The translations under genes were made by a program, and so were the position numbers. The notes below the pieces were generated by a model. It was given only the letters and a program-made list of their open reading frames with translations. It was not told the origin of the DNA and searched no databases. From contig NZ_RJTX01000004.1 in assembly GCF_003729955.1 (NCBI RefSeq), forward strand, positions 868,001 through 932,000: a DNA stretch of 64,000 nucleotides, written 5' to 3'. Positions 40,067 to 48,020 of this stretch are shown here, in pieces. Origin of the DNA: Chryseobacterium daecheongense. Its GTDB lineage: Bacteria; Bacteroidota; Bacteroidia; Flavobacteriales; Weeksellaceae. The stretch's first letter is position 1, and each line of letters starts with the position of its first letter.

Positions 40067-40082
40067 AAACGTTATATCTTTG
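40054..40082 (+). promoter_or_regulatory. promoter of oxyR
   Basis: TTG at 40054-40056, an 18-bp spacer, then TATCTTTG at 40075-40082. It lies about 20 bp before the start. Confidence 0.55.
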
Positions 40083-40102
40083 TAATAGATAATATTAATC
40101 AG

Positions 40103-41053
40103 ATGAACATTCAGCAATTGGAGTATCTTATCGCTGTCGATAAGTATAAACATTTTGGAAAAGCCGCGCAGGCGTGCTTTATTACTCAGCCTACTTTAAG
40201 TGCAATGATACAAAAATTTGAAGATGAACTGGATGTGAAGGTTTTCGACAGGACAACCCACCCTATCCGTACTACGGATGTGGGGTTACAGATCATTGAT
40301 CAGGCGAAGGTAATTATAGAATCTGTCAATGAGCTGAAAAACAAAGCAAACCTTTTGAACAATATTCTGGGAGGCACTATTAATATAGGAATCATCCCTA
40401 CAGTTTCATCTTTCATTTTACCTACTGAGATTTTTAAATTTTTGGAAGAAAATCCCAAAATTCAGATGAATGTGAAGGAGATGACAACTGATAATATCAT
40501 CAAAGCTTTAAAAGCAGGCGAGCTGGATGCGGGAATCATTTCCACACCTTACGACAGTGCTGATGAATTTTATCAGGATTTCCTGTTCAATGAAGAGTTA
40601 ATGATTTATAGTTCAGATACAGAAGCCAATAAAAAGAATTCATACATTATTCCAGAGGAGCTGAATGTGGAGAAAGTGTGGCTTCTTGAGGAAGGTAACT
40701 GCTTAAGGAATCAGTTTGAGAATATTTGTCATTTAAAAGAAAATACACTGAAACCAAAGAATTTGGATTTCCTTGCTTCCAACATCCAGACTTTAGTACA
40801 TATGGTAGATAAAGTGGGCGGGATCAGTATTTTGCCTGAATTGGCACTAAGCCAGCTTTCTGAGGAGCAGAAGAACAACGTTTTCAGGTTTAAAAAGCCA
40901 TTCCCTTACAGAGAAATCAGCATTATTTATTATAAACCTACTTTCAAGCAAAAGATTATTGATGAATTGGCGAATTCCATCAAGGCTTCTTTAAAAGAAA
41001 AGCTGAATTATAATCAAAGTCCGAAGGAATTTGTAAGCATAAAGCCACAATAG
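40103..41053 (+). CDS. oxyR: hydrogen-peroxide-inducible LysR regulator OxyR
   Basis: 316-residue LysR-type activator: N-terminal winged helix-turn-helix (FGKAAQACFITQPTLSAMIQKFEDEL) and a C-terminal sensing domain. The redox pair is Cys200 and Cys209 (EEGNCLRNQFENICHL), nine residues apart exactly as Cys199/Cys208 of E. coli OxyR, so peroxide-dependent disulfide switching is likely. Divergent from the catalase gene, its expected target. The 132-bp shared region holds both promoters and a small palindrome. Confidence 0.94.
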   Translation: MNIQQLEYLIAVDKYKHFGKAAQACFITQPTLSAMIQKFEDELDVKVFDRTTHPIRTTDVGLQIIDQAKVIIESVNELKNKANLLNNILGGTINIGIIPTVSSFILPTEIFKFLEENPKIQMNVKEMTTDNIIKALKAGELDAGIISTPYDSADEFYQDFLFNEELMIYSSDTEANKKNSYIIPEELNVEKVWLLEEGNCLRNQFENICHLKENTLKPKNLDFLASNIQTLVHMVDKVGGISILPELALSQLSEEQKNNVFRFKKPFPYREISIIYYKPTFKQKIIDELANSIKASLKEKLNYNQSPKEFVSIKPQ

Positions 41054-41116
41054 TTTATATCTCATAAAATGATATAAATCATTAATTTAAAGAAAATTAT
41101 AAATAGCGGATAAAAA

Positions 41117-41148
41117 TTTGAGTATTAAAAAAATAGTGCTTAAATTTG
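41117..41148 (+). promoter_or_regulatory. promoter of metK
   Basis: TTTG at 41117-41120, a 20-bp spacer, then TAAATTTG at 41141-41148, an excellent match to the Bacteroidetes consensus. The start point near 41153 puts the SAM-II element at the head of an about 140-base leader. Confidence 0.7.
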
Positions 41149-41161
41149 CCAACGTTTATTA

Positions 41162-41214
41162 AACGAGGAAAAATTTGACCTGATTGCAACCTCTATAAAA
41201 AAATGCTAAAACAG
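41162..41214 (+). promoter_or_regulatory. SAM-II riboswitch upstream of metK
   Basis: GAGG (41165-41168) pairs with CCTC (41190-41193) as P1, enclosing TTTGACCTGATTGCAA. An A-rich link follows, then ATGCTAAA (41203-41210), giving the H-type pseudoknot order recalled for SAM-II, whose TTGCA and GCTAAA blocks are diagnostic. The family controls methionine and SAM genes in Alphaproteobacteria and Bacteroidetes. Position before S-adenosylmethionine synthetase fits feedback by SAM. The downstream leader has no clear terminator, so translational control is more likely. Confidence 0.8.
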
Positions 41215-41293
41215 TATTCTTTTTTGAGCTTTCTAGGCAATTATTTCATATTTTTCTTCACTCAATTTTTAATTAAAAAAACAAAAGAATAAT

Positions 41294-42574
41294 ATGTCTT
41301 ATTTATTTACATCTGAATCCGTTTCAGAAGGACATCCGGATAAAATTGCCGATCAGATCTCCGATGCATTAATCGATCACTTCTTAGCATACGATAAAAA
41401 TTCAAAAGTAGCTTGTGAAACTCTTGTTACAACAGGACAGGTAGTTTTGGCAGGAGAAGTGAAATCTGATGCTTATCTAGATGTACAGACTATTGCCAGA
41501 GAAGTGATCAACGGAATCGGGTATACCAAAGGAGAATATATGTTCAATGGAGATTCTTGCGGAGTGATTTCTGCTATTCATGAACAGTCTCCGGATATCA
41601 ACCAAGGTGTTGACAGAACTGTAGTGGATGAATCTTTTGAAAGCAAAGCCAATGCTCAGGGAGCGGGTGACCAGGGAATGATGTTCGGGTATGCAACTAA
41701 TGAAACGGCGAACTATATGCCATTAGCTTTAGACTTGGCACATACTATTCTTAAAGAGCTTTCTGCGATCAGAAGAGAAAATAAAGAGATTACTTACCTT
41801 CGTCCGGATGCAAAAAGTCAGGTTACGATTGAGTATTCTGATGACCACAAACCCATTAGAATTGATTCTATCGTAGTTTCTACTCAACACGATGATTTTG
41901 GTACGGAAGAAGAGATGTTGAATAAAATCCGCGAAGACATTAAAAATATTTTGATTCCAAGAGTGGTTGCCCAGCAAACGGAGGAAATCAAAGCATTATT
42001 TAATGATCAGATCAAGTATCATATTAATCCTACAGGGAAATTCGTAATCGGAGGTCCTCACGGAGATACGGGTCTTACAGGAAGAAAGATCATTGTTGAT
42101 ACCTATGGTGGTAAAGGAGCTCACGGAGGTGGTGCGTTCTCAGGAAAAGATCCTTCCAAAGTAGACAGAAGTGCAGCGTATGCAACAAGACACATTGCTA
42201 AAAACTTAGTAGCAGCGGGAGTTGCTGATGAAGTTTTAGTACAGGTTTCTTACGCCATCGGTGTTGCTGAACCTTGTGGTTTATACATTAATACCTACGG
42301 AACATCAAAAGTAGATCTTCATGATGGAGAGATTGCTAAGAAGGTTTCAACTATTTTCGATTTGAGACCATATGCTATTGAGCAGAACCTTAAATTAAGA
42401 AATCCTATTTACCAAGAAACGGCTTCTTACGGACACATGGGTAAAGAGCATTATGTAGGTAATAAAACTTTCAATAAAGGTCAAAAGAATGAACTTACAT
42501 TAGAAGGTCTTGAATTCTTTACTTGGGAAAAACTTGACAAAGTAGACGAAATTAAAGCCGCTTTCGGAATTTAA
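41294..42574 (+). CDS. metK: S-adenosylmethionine synthetase
   Basis: Makes SAM from methionine and ATP. 426 residues, normal length. Signature blocks: [20 protein letters not shown] at the N-terminus, the [12 protein letters not shown] hexapeptide region, [21 protein letters not shown] and the [20 protein letters not shown] phosphate loop. The leader carries a SAM-II riboswitch, so the enzyme is probably repressed by its product. Followed by a strong terminator. Confidence 0.97.
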   Translation: MSYLFTSESVSEGHPDKIADQISDALIDHFLAYDKNSKVACETLVTTGQVVLAGEVKSDAYLDVQTIAREVINGIGYTKGEYMFNGDSCGVISAIHEQSPDINQGVDRTVVDESFESKANAQGAGDQGMMFGYATNETANYMPLALDLAHTILKELSAIRRENKEITYLRPDAKSQVTIEYSDDHKPIRIDSIVVSTQHDDFGTEEEMLNKIREDIKNILIPRVVAQQTEEIKALFNDQIKYHINPTGKFVIGGPHGDTGLTGRKIIVDTYGGKGAHGGGAFSGKDPSKVDRSAAYATRHIAKNLVAAGVADEVLVQVSYAIGVAEPCGLYINTYGTSKVDLHDGEIAKKVSTIFDLRPYAIEQNLKLRNPIYQETASYGHMGKEHYVGNKTFNKGQKNELTLEGLEFFTWEKLDKVDEIKAAFGI

Positions 42575-42598
42575 TTTCCCGCTTTTGATAATATAATG

Positions 42599-42632
42599 AC
42601 TGCTTTATCCAACAGATAAGGCAGTTTTTTTT
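42599..42632 (+). terminator. rho-independent terminator after metK
   Basis: An 11-bp stem (ACTGCTTTATC, 42599-42609, with GATAAGGCAGT, 42615-42625; one G-U pair) around a CAACA loop, followed by eight T. Confidence 0.88.
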
Positions 42633-42655
42633 ATTTTTACACTTAAATAAATAAT

Positions 42656-43150
42656 ATGATGCTGAAATTTCGTTTGGCAATGGCCGCTTTGCTTGTATTT
42701 TTCTTAGGGAGTGTATCAAAAGCTCAGTATACAATGCATAAAATGATCAATGTAGGATATGTGTACCAAAACCAGAGTTTCGGTGAAGTAGGAGGTAAAT
42801 TGCTTTTTTTGAAGGATGACGATGTAATTTACAGACTAGGAGGTTCTGCTTTAATGGGATCTGCTCACTCAAAGTTTGCCATTATGCCGAAATTGCAGGC
42901 GGATGTGCTTCTTAATTTTGAAAAAAATGTAGATTTTTACCATTCCTATTATTTTTTGGTTGGAGCGGAAGGAACCAATAAATACATCGCTCCTAAGGTC
43001 GGAGTTACACTTTTTGGGATCTTAGATCTTACAGGAGGGTATGCTTTTCCTATCGGAGATGCGGAATTAAATGGTAAACAATTGAAAGGATTAAATATTA
43101 ATTTCACATTAAATATCCCTACTGTATTCATTCATGACATGTTTAAATGA
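42656..43150 (+). CDS. small exported protein, function unknown
   Basis: 164 residues (163 if the second ATG at 42659 is used). Signal peptide with likely cleavage after SVSKA at about residue 23. The mature region alternates hydrophobic and Gly-rich segments (NVGYVYQNQSFGEVGGKLLF, YYFLVGAEGTNKYIAPKVGVTLFGILDLTGGYAFPIG), suggesting a small beta-barrel or outer-membrane protein. No recognised domain. Monocistronic. Confidence 0.75.
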   Translation: MMLKFRLAMAALLVFFLGSVSKAQYTMHKMINVGYVYQNQSFGEVGGKLLFLKDDDVIYRLGGSALMGSAHSKFAIMPKLQADVLLNFEKNVDFYHSYYFLVGAEGTNKYIAPKVGVTLFGILDLTGGYAFPIGDAELNGKQLKGLNINFTLNIPTVFIHDMFK

Positions 43151-43347
43151 TTTCTTTTAATTATTTTTTGGAAAATATTAATAATAGGTTAACAGTTATT
43201 AAAATTTTATTATATTTACATCCATAAAAATTGTACCCGCCTATTGATTAGACTTTACTCTAAAGAATTATTTTGTATTTACAATAAGAGCCAGATAAAA
43301 TATCTGGAAGATAAATTGTCTACAAATATTTTATTGAGAAGAAAGTT
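43151..43347. other. AT-rich leader before the sigma factor gene, with a small hairpin
   Basis: No ORF. CCAGATA (43291-43297) and TATCTGG (43301-43307) form a perfect 7-bp hairpin about 40 bp before the sigma-factor start. It is not followed by a T run. A near-match promoter element (ATTATTTTG) lies just upstream. Confidence 0.4.
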
Positions 43348-43938
43348 ATGAAATCAAAATCGGATAGCCTACTAATTTCCCTTTACCAGAAAGGAGACGA
43401 AGAAGCATTATCAACGCTTATTCATCGTCATCAGAGAGAGCTGTTTACATTCATTTTTTACAAAATTAATGATGAAGACCTTGCTAATGATGTTTTTCAG
43501 GATACTTTTATGAAAATCATCATCATGCTGAAAGAAGGACGTTACAACGAAGAAGGAAAATTCATCCTTTGGGCCAAAAGAATCGCTCACAACCTCATTA
43601 TCGATCATTTCAGATTAAAATCGAAAAACATTAAAGTTTCAGAGACTACCTTTGAAACGGATGAGTATTCTATTTTTGATTTGATCAGAGAGCCTTCTGA
43701 AAACATTGAAGACCAGCTGGTCACCAACCAGATTCAGGAAGACCTACTCAGAATGCTGCAATTTTTGCCGGAAAATCAACAGGAAGTGATTAAACTTAGA
43801 TTTTTTGACGGCTTAAGCTTCAAAGAGATTGCGGATCATACCAATATGAGTATCAACACAACCTTGGGAAGAGTGCGATATGCACTCATTAACCTGAGAA
43901 AAATCATGGATGAGAATAATATTATACTAACAAGATAA
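43348..43938 (+). CDS. RNA polymerase sigma factor, sigma-70/ECF type
   Basis: 196 residues: region 2 (about 20-95, with YKINDEDLANDVFQDTFMKIIIML and FILWAKRIAHNLIIDHFR) and region 4 (about 130-190, LQFLPENQQEVIKLRFFDGLSFKEIADHTNMSINTTLGRVRYALINLRK). Region 3 and region 1 are absent, as in ECF sigma factors. No transmembrane anti-sigma gene follows; instead a 44-residue ORF begins 46 bp downstream. Regulon unknown. Confidence 0.9.
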   Translation: MKSKSDSLLISLYQKGDEEALSTLIHRHQRELFTFIFYKINDEDLANDVFQDTFMKIIIMLKEGRYNEEGKFILWAKRIAHNLIIDHFRLKSKNIKVSETTFETDEYSIFDLIREPSENIEDQLVTNQIQEDLLRMLQFLPENQQEVIKLRFFDGLSFKEIADHTNMSINTTLGRVRYALINLRKIMDENNIILTR

Positions 43939-43983
43939 TAATTCTTAATATTTCTCGTTTTAAGGAAAAACATTCACTCGCCT

Positions 43984-44118
43984 ATGAGAAAAAATGATTC
44001 CCTAAAAGAGAAAACTTTGAAACCAAAAAAACAAACAATTGATTTTTTGCTTAACTTTTCAAAGAACCTGGAAGTTGTTAAGTCCAAGAATAAGAATTAT
44101 CCGATTTCCAAAAATTAA
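43984..44118 (+). CDS. 44-residue basic small protein after the sigma factor
   Basis: Short ORF with an ATG at 43984 and TAA at 44116-44118. The product begins MRKNDSLKEKTLKPKK and continues QTIDFLLNFSKNLEVVKSKN, ending PISKN. It is strongly basic (about a dozen Lys/Arg) with one short amphipathic hydrophobic stretch, and no signal peptide. It is on the same strand as the sigma factor gene, 46 bp after it, and could be co-transcribed. Similar short ORFs beside this sigma gene are recalled from related genomes but were not checked. Function unknown. Confidence 0.55.
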   Translation: MRKNDSLKEKTLKPKKQTIDFLLNFSKNLEVVKSKNKNYPISKN

Positions 44119-44124
44119 AATTAT

Positions 44125-44132
44125 TAATTTTG
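44125..44132 (+). promoter_or_regulatory. candidate promoter of the HAD nucleotidase gene
   Basis: TAATTTTG matches TAnnTTTG, 6 bp before the ATG at 44139. Confidence 0.4.
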
Positions 44133-44138
44133 TGCTGT

Positions 44139-44834
44139 ATGAAAATTCAGCACATTTTTTTTGACCTGGACAATACGCTTTGGGATCATCGCAAGAACGC
44201 CTATCTTACTATCAAAGACCTTTTTGAGAAACAGGAAATCACCTTACAATATGCTATTGATTTTGAGGAGTTTCATGCTGTTTATCATGAGATTAATGAA
44301 TCACTGTGGGAAAAGATCAGAGATGGAATTATTGGTAAGGAATATTTGAGAAAGCATCGTTTTTATGATACATTCAAACATTTTGGTGTTGATAATGAAG
44401 AGCTTTCTATGTATTTTGAAGAACATTTCCTGGATAAAATATTGAATCATAATCAATTGGTGGAGGGAGCAGAAGCTCTTCTAGAGTATCTGAAATCAAA
44501 AGGATATACTTTACATGTAATTTCAAACGGCTTCCAGGAAGTAACGGAAAGAAAGTGCCTTCTATCCGGAATTGCCAAGTATTTTAATACCATCACAAGT
44601 GCAGATTCCGTGGGTGTAAGAAAACCTAATTCTGCTATTTTTGAATATTCTTTGGGGCTTTCCCAAGCAAAAAAAGAAGAAAGTATTTTAATTGGGGATG
44701 ACTGGATTGCAGATGTAGTAGGAGCGCAAAACTTTGGAATGGACGTTATTTTCTTTGATGCTTTGGATGAAAATAGGGAAGAAGATGGGTTGAAGACGGT
44801 CAAGCTACTATTACAAATAAAAGATTATTTATAA
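44139..44834 (+). CDS. HAD-superfamily hydrolase, YjjG-type nucleotidase
   Basis: 231 residues from ATG 44139 (MKIQHIFFDLDNTLWDHR); three extra in-frame codons upstream are not needed. HAD motif I is DLDNT (nucleophile Asp9, acid/base Asp11), motif II is VISNGF, and the C-terminal motif is GDDWIADVVGAQNFGMDVIFFD. The cap is helical. The family YjjG/YfnB dephosphorylates nucleoside monophosphates including non-canonical pyrimidines, so a house-cleaning role is likely. A strong palindromic terminator follows. Confidence 0.9.
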   Translation: MKIQHIFFDLDNTLWDHRKNAYLTIKDLFEKQEITLQYAIDFEEFHAVYHEINESLWEKIRDGIIGKEYLRKHRFYDTFKHFGVDNEELSMYFEEHFLDKILNHNQLVEGAEALLEYLKSKGYTLHVISNGFQEVTERKCLLSGIAKYFNTITSADSVGVRKPNSAIFEYSLGLSQAKKEESILIGDDWIADVVGAQNFGMDVIFFDALDENREEDGLKTVKLLLQIKDYL

Positions 44835-44835
44835 T

Positions 44836-44870
44836 AGTTTCGGCGGCACCTTTGGTGCCGCCGAAACTTT
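44836..44870. terminator. strong bidirectional terminator, GTTTCGGCGGC-type palindrome
   Basis: 15-bp perfect arms (44836-44850 and 44854-44868) around TTT, AGTTTCGGCGGCACC and its complement, followed by T-rich sequence. It shares the AGTTTCGGCGGC core with the palindrome at 53606-53650. It lies between the HAD gene and the convergent trpS. Confidence 0.88.
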
Positions 44871-44892
44871 ATTTATACAAGAACATGATGAA

Positions 44893-45861
44893 TTAAATTC
44901 CTAAACTTGTTCTTACTCTTTTAATGGTTTCCAAAGCAATTACTCTCGTTTTTTCTGCCCCTTCCTGAAGTTTAGCCTCCAATTCGTCAAGATTGTTCAT
45001 ATAGTAGGAGAACAATTCCCTTTCTTTGGCAAAACGGGTTAAGATCAGGTTTAAAAGTTCTGTTTTCGCATGACCGTAACCGAAGTTTCCTGCTAAATAT
45101 TTCGCTCTTAATTCTTCTGTTTGTTCAGGAGTGGCAATCAATTGATAAATGGCAAATACTTTATCGGTTTCAGGATCTTTAGGCTCTTCAAGACTTTTAG
45201 AATCTGTTTCAATGCTCATTACCTGTTTTTTCAGTTCTTTTTCAGGCAAGAAAATATTAATGATGTTTCCCCTGGATTTAGACATTTTCTGTCCGTCAAT
45301 TCCCGGAACATATTTCGTGTTTTCCTGGAGCTCAGATTGTGGAAGTACAAAAACTTCTCCCATCTGATTATTGAATCTTGAAGCTACATCACGGGCAATT
45401 TCCAAATGCTGGAGCTGATCTTTCCCTACAGGTACGATTTCTGCGTCATACAACAAAATATCGGCAGCCATCAAAATAGGATAGGTAAATAACCCTGCGT
45501 TCACATCCTGTAATCGGTCTGCTTTATCTTTGAAAGAATGAGCAAGCGTTAATCTTTGGTAAGGAAAAAAACATGATAAATGCCAAGATAGTTCACAGGT
45601 TTCAGGGATATCGCTTTGTCTGTAAAAATAGGTTTTTTCCGTATCCAGCCCACAAGCAAGCCAAGCCGCAGCGATCTCGTAGGTGTTTTGTTTTAGCTCT
45701 TCCGCATTTTTAATCTGTGTAAGCGAATGAAGGTTCGCAATAAATAAAAATGACTCATTTCCTTCCTGCTTCGATAGTTCGATGGCAGGAATAATAGCAC
45801 CTAATAAATTCCCAAGGTGCGGTGTTCCGGTGGCTTGAATGCCGGTAAGAATTCTTGACAT
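44893..45861 (-). CDS. trpS: tryptophan--tRNA ligase
   Basis: 322-residue class I synthetase charging tRNA-Trp. HIGH-equivalent motif TPHLGN (IQATGTPHLGNLLGA), and KMSKS in GIDGQKMSKSRGN. Other family blocks: ILMAADILLYDAEIVPVGKDQLQHLEIARDVA. Convergent with the HAD gene across the large palindrome. A -7 match read from 45900 to 45893 (TAAATTTG) may be its promoter. Confidence 0.96.
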   Translation of the reverse strand: MSRILTGIQATGTPHLGNLLGAIIPAIELSKQEGNESFLFIANLHSLTQIKNAEELKQNTYEIAAAWLACGLDTEKTYFYRQSDIPETCELSWHLSCFFPYQRLTLAHSFKDKADRLQDVNAGLFTYPILMAADILLYDAEIVPVGKDQLQHLEIARDVASRFNNQMGEVFVLPQSELQENTKYVPGIDGQKMSKSRGNIINIFLPEKELKKQVMSIETDSKSLEEPKDPETDKVFAIYQLIATPEQTEELRAKYLAGNFGYGHAKTELLNLILTRFAKERELFSYYMNNLDELEAKLQEGAEKTRVIALETIKRVRTSLGI

Positions 45862-45892
45862 TTGTTTTTTATTTATAAAAATTAATGAATTG

Positions 45893-45900
45893 CAAATTTA
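45893..45900 (-). promoter_or_regulatory. candidate promoter of trpS
   Basis: Minus-strand TAAATTTG, a TAnnTTTG match, 32 bp before the ATG. No clear -33 element. Confidence 0.35.
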
Positions 45901-45942
45901 ATAGGTTTCTTTGTGATCTGCTTAATCTGCCGGGAAATTTTA

Positions 45943-46587
45943 CTAAGGAATCAAAATTTTATCTCCACCGAATTTCGGTTCAACTCCGAAAAGCAAATCC
46001 CAATATGCCTTTGCCTTGGCTATATATTCACGCATATTGGTTTTTAATCCTGCATACTTGTTAACATCCGGTGCATTATATCCATAGGCTTCCATTCCAT
46101 TTTTCTGGGCTAAAAAGACAGCTCTCTCATTATGGAACTTTTGGGAAATAATCACCAGCTTTTTCTGCCCGAAGATCTCTTTTGCCCTCACCACGGAATC
46201 CAGAGTTCTGAAACCTGCGAAATCCATAAAAATCTTATCCTGTGGAATCCCATACTTCATGAGTGTCAATTGCATATCCTCAGGTTCATTATAATCTTTT
46301 CTGCTGTTGTCTCCACTTACAATAATGTATTGGATTTTTCCGCTTTTATAAAGATCTATAGTAGCCTGAATTCTGTTATAGAAATAGGCATTGGGCATTC
46401 CATTGCTTAATGTTTTGCTGGTTCCGAGAAGTAATGCTGTCTTCGTTTCGGGAACTTTGGAAATATCATAGAATATAAAAGCATCACTTTGCTTTTTAAT
46501 GCTGTAGTTCGCAAAAGCAATAAAAATAATTCCTGCAACCATAAGAAGCAGGAAAATTTTAAAAGTATTTTTAATGAATCTTTTCAT
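45943..46587 (-). CDS. SanA/YdcF-like inner-membrane protein
   Basis: 214 residues with an N-terminal membrane helix (about 8-27, TFKIFLLLMVAGIIFIAFANYS) and a DUF218-type domain with ALLLGTSKTLSNGMPN, IIVSGDNSRKDYNEPEDM and IISQKFHNERAVFLAQKNGMEAYGYNAPD. This matches the SanA group linked to envelope permeability in Enterobacteria. It starts 2 bp after lspA, so it belongs to the ileS-lspA group of genes. Biochemical activity unknown. Confidence 0.88.
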   Translation of the reverse strand: MKRFIKNTFKIFLLLMVAGIIFIAFANYSIKKQSDAFIFYDISKVPETKTALLLGTSKTLSNGMPNAYFYNRIQATIDLYKSGKIQYIIVSGDNSRKDYNEPEDMQLTLMKYGIPQDKIFMDFAGFRTLDSVVRAKEIFGQKKLVIISQKFHNERAVFLAQKNGMEAYGYNAPDVNKYAGLKTNMREYIAKAKAYWDLLFGVEPKFGGDKILIP

Positions 46588-46589
46588 TT

Positions 46590-47228
46590 TTAAAACTCAA
46601 GGCCGTTGGGAAATGCCTTTTTCCTGAAAATTAATAATAAAACCGCTCCAATAGTAATGGCTGAATCCGCAACGTTGAAAATATATTTGAAAAATTCAAT
46701 ATGTTTTCCTCCGATTAGCGGAACATTTTCAGGAACGTTCCAGTCTACTAACGGGAAGTGGAGCATATCTACCACACAACCTTTCATAAAGGTAGAATAG
46801 CCTTCACCAAAAGGGACGAATTTAGAAACTCCGCCATAGCCGATCCATCGATCGATGCTTGGATCATAGACTGTTCCGCTGTCGAAAATCAAACCATAGA
46901 ACATTCCGTCAATAAGGTTTCCGATAGCTCCTGCAAAAATCATAGCCATTGGAATCAAAAGATAATTGGATTCCCCTCTTTGCAGCCATTTTCTGAAAAG
47001 GTAGATCATTCCTCCGATTAATAATACTCTTACAATCACCAGGAAATATTTACCAATGACTCCTCCGAAATGAAGCCCGTAAGCCATTCCCGGATTTTCT
47101 ACAAAAGTAAGCTTGAAGCCCGGTAAGACAGAAATACTGTCGTCAAGGTTGAAGTGTGTTTTAATATAAATTTTTGAAGCCTGGTCAATTAATAATATAA
47201 GGAATGTTACGGCTAAGATCTTTTTCAA
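46590..47228 (-). CDS. lspA: lipoprotein signal peptidase
   Basis: Signal peptidase II, cleaving prolipoproteins in the inner membrane. 212 residues with four membrane helices; the catalytic aspartates fit GNLIDGMF (Asp107) and FNVADSAI (Asp188). It is longer than E. coli LspA because of a loop around 115-175, as usual in Bacteroidetes. The start is a TTG at 47228: there is no ATG in frame before residue about 48, and the protein begins as expected for the family (KKILAVTFLILLIDQASK). Confidence 0.94.
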   Translation of the reverse strand: MKKILAVTFLILLIDQASKIYIKTHFNLDDSISVLPGFKLTFVENPGMAYGLHFGGVIGKYFLVIVRVLLIGGMIYLFRKWLQRGESNYLLIPMAMIFAGAIGNLIDGMFYGLIFDSGTVYDPSIDRWIGYGGVSKFVPFGEGYSTFMKGCVVDMLHFPLVDWNVPENVPLIGGKHIEFFKYIFNVADSAITIGAVLLLIFRKKAFPNGLEF

Positions 47229-47255
47229 GGTTTCTAAATTTTATCTTTCTTTAAT

Positions 47256-47501
47256 TTATTTTTTGGACAATTCATCAAGCCTTTTCCTGTCTTTTGCAGA
47301 AAGGTCATTAATGCCGTTTTTGCCCATTTTTCCTAAAAGGCGGTCGATTTCTTTTTCTCGTTCCCGTCTTTCAGAGTTAAACTGATCATCTATGGTGTAG
47401 TTCTTCTGTTTGTCCGGAAAGAATCTGTTTTTGATCCACTCCCTGTTGAAAAACCAAAGAACCACTATAAGAATAATCCCTAAAATGATATATTCGCTCA
47501 T
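47256..47501 (-). CDS. small membrane-anchored protein (DUF6576-like)
   Basis: 81 residues: an N-terminal membrane helix (about 4-19, YIILGIILIVVLWFFN), then a charged Glu/Lys/Arg-rich helical tail (FNSERREREKEIDRLLGKMGKNGINDLSAKDRKRLDEL). This resembles small flavobacterial proteins listed as DUF6576, though the assignment is from memory. It lies between a DksA-like gene and lspA. Function unknown. Confidence 0.78.
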   Translation of the reverse strand: MSEYIILGIILIVVLWFFNREWIKNRFFPDKQKNYTIDDQFNSERREREKEIDRLLGKMGKNGINDLSAKDRKRLDELSKK

Positions 47502-47580
47502 GGGTATACATTAAAAATTAGGTTTATAAAGTATTTGTGAAATACAATATAAACCCAAATTTATTGTTGCAAACCGATGG

Positions 47581-47961
47581 TTATTTCTGCATGTTTTTCG
47601 CTTCGATACTTAACGTAGCGTGCGGAACTGCCAAAAGCCTTTCTTTAGGAATCAGCTTCCCTGTTACTCTGCAAACACCGTAGGTTTTGTTTTCAATTCT
47701 TATCAGCGCATTTTTAAGATCACGAATGAATTTTTCCTGTCTTCCTGCCAAGATTGCATTTTGTTCTTTGCTAAGGGTTTCTGCCCCTTCCTCGAATGCT
47801 TTGAAAGTAGGGGATGTGTCATCCGTTCCGTTGTTCTGGTCATTGATAAAACTTTCGTTGATCAGTGCCAAATCTTTCTCAGCTTTTGCAATCTTTTCGT
47901 GAATGATTTTCTTAAATTCCTGTAAATCAGCATCGCTATATCTTACTCTTTCGTCTTGCAT
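47581..47961 (-). CDS. TraR/DksA family protein with degenerate zinc finger
   Basis: 126 residues: an N-terminal coiled coil (about 10-90) and a DksA-like C-terminal segment YGVCRVTGKLIPKERLLAVPHATLSIEAK. Only one of the four zinc-finger cysteines remains (Cys97); the second of the pair is Thr/Gly and the distal pair is lost. This appears to be the Bacteroidetes version of the family. It may bind the RNA polymerase secondary channel as DksA does, but the lack of zinc ligands makes the mechanism uncertain. It lies 59 bp downstream of ileS. Confidence 0.85.
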   Translation of the reverse strand: MQDERVRYSDADLQEFKKIIHEKIAKAEKDLALINESFINDQNNGTDDTSPTFKAFEEGAETLSKEQNAILAGRQEKFIRDLKNALIRIENKTYGVCRVTGKLIPKERLLAVPHATLSIEAKNMQK

Positions 47962-48020
47962 GTTCTTTTCTCTTTTTTAATAAAATTATGAAATGGAATT
48001 TGAAATACAATAACTATATG

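Noticed and set aside
41054..41078. AT-rich 8-bp hairpin after oxyR as a terminator
   Set aside because: TTTATATC/GATATAAA is weak and lacks a T run; it may be chance in AT-rich sequence.
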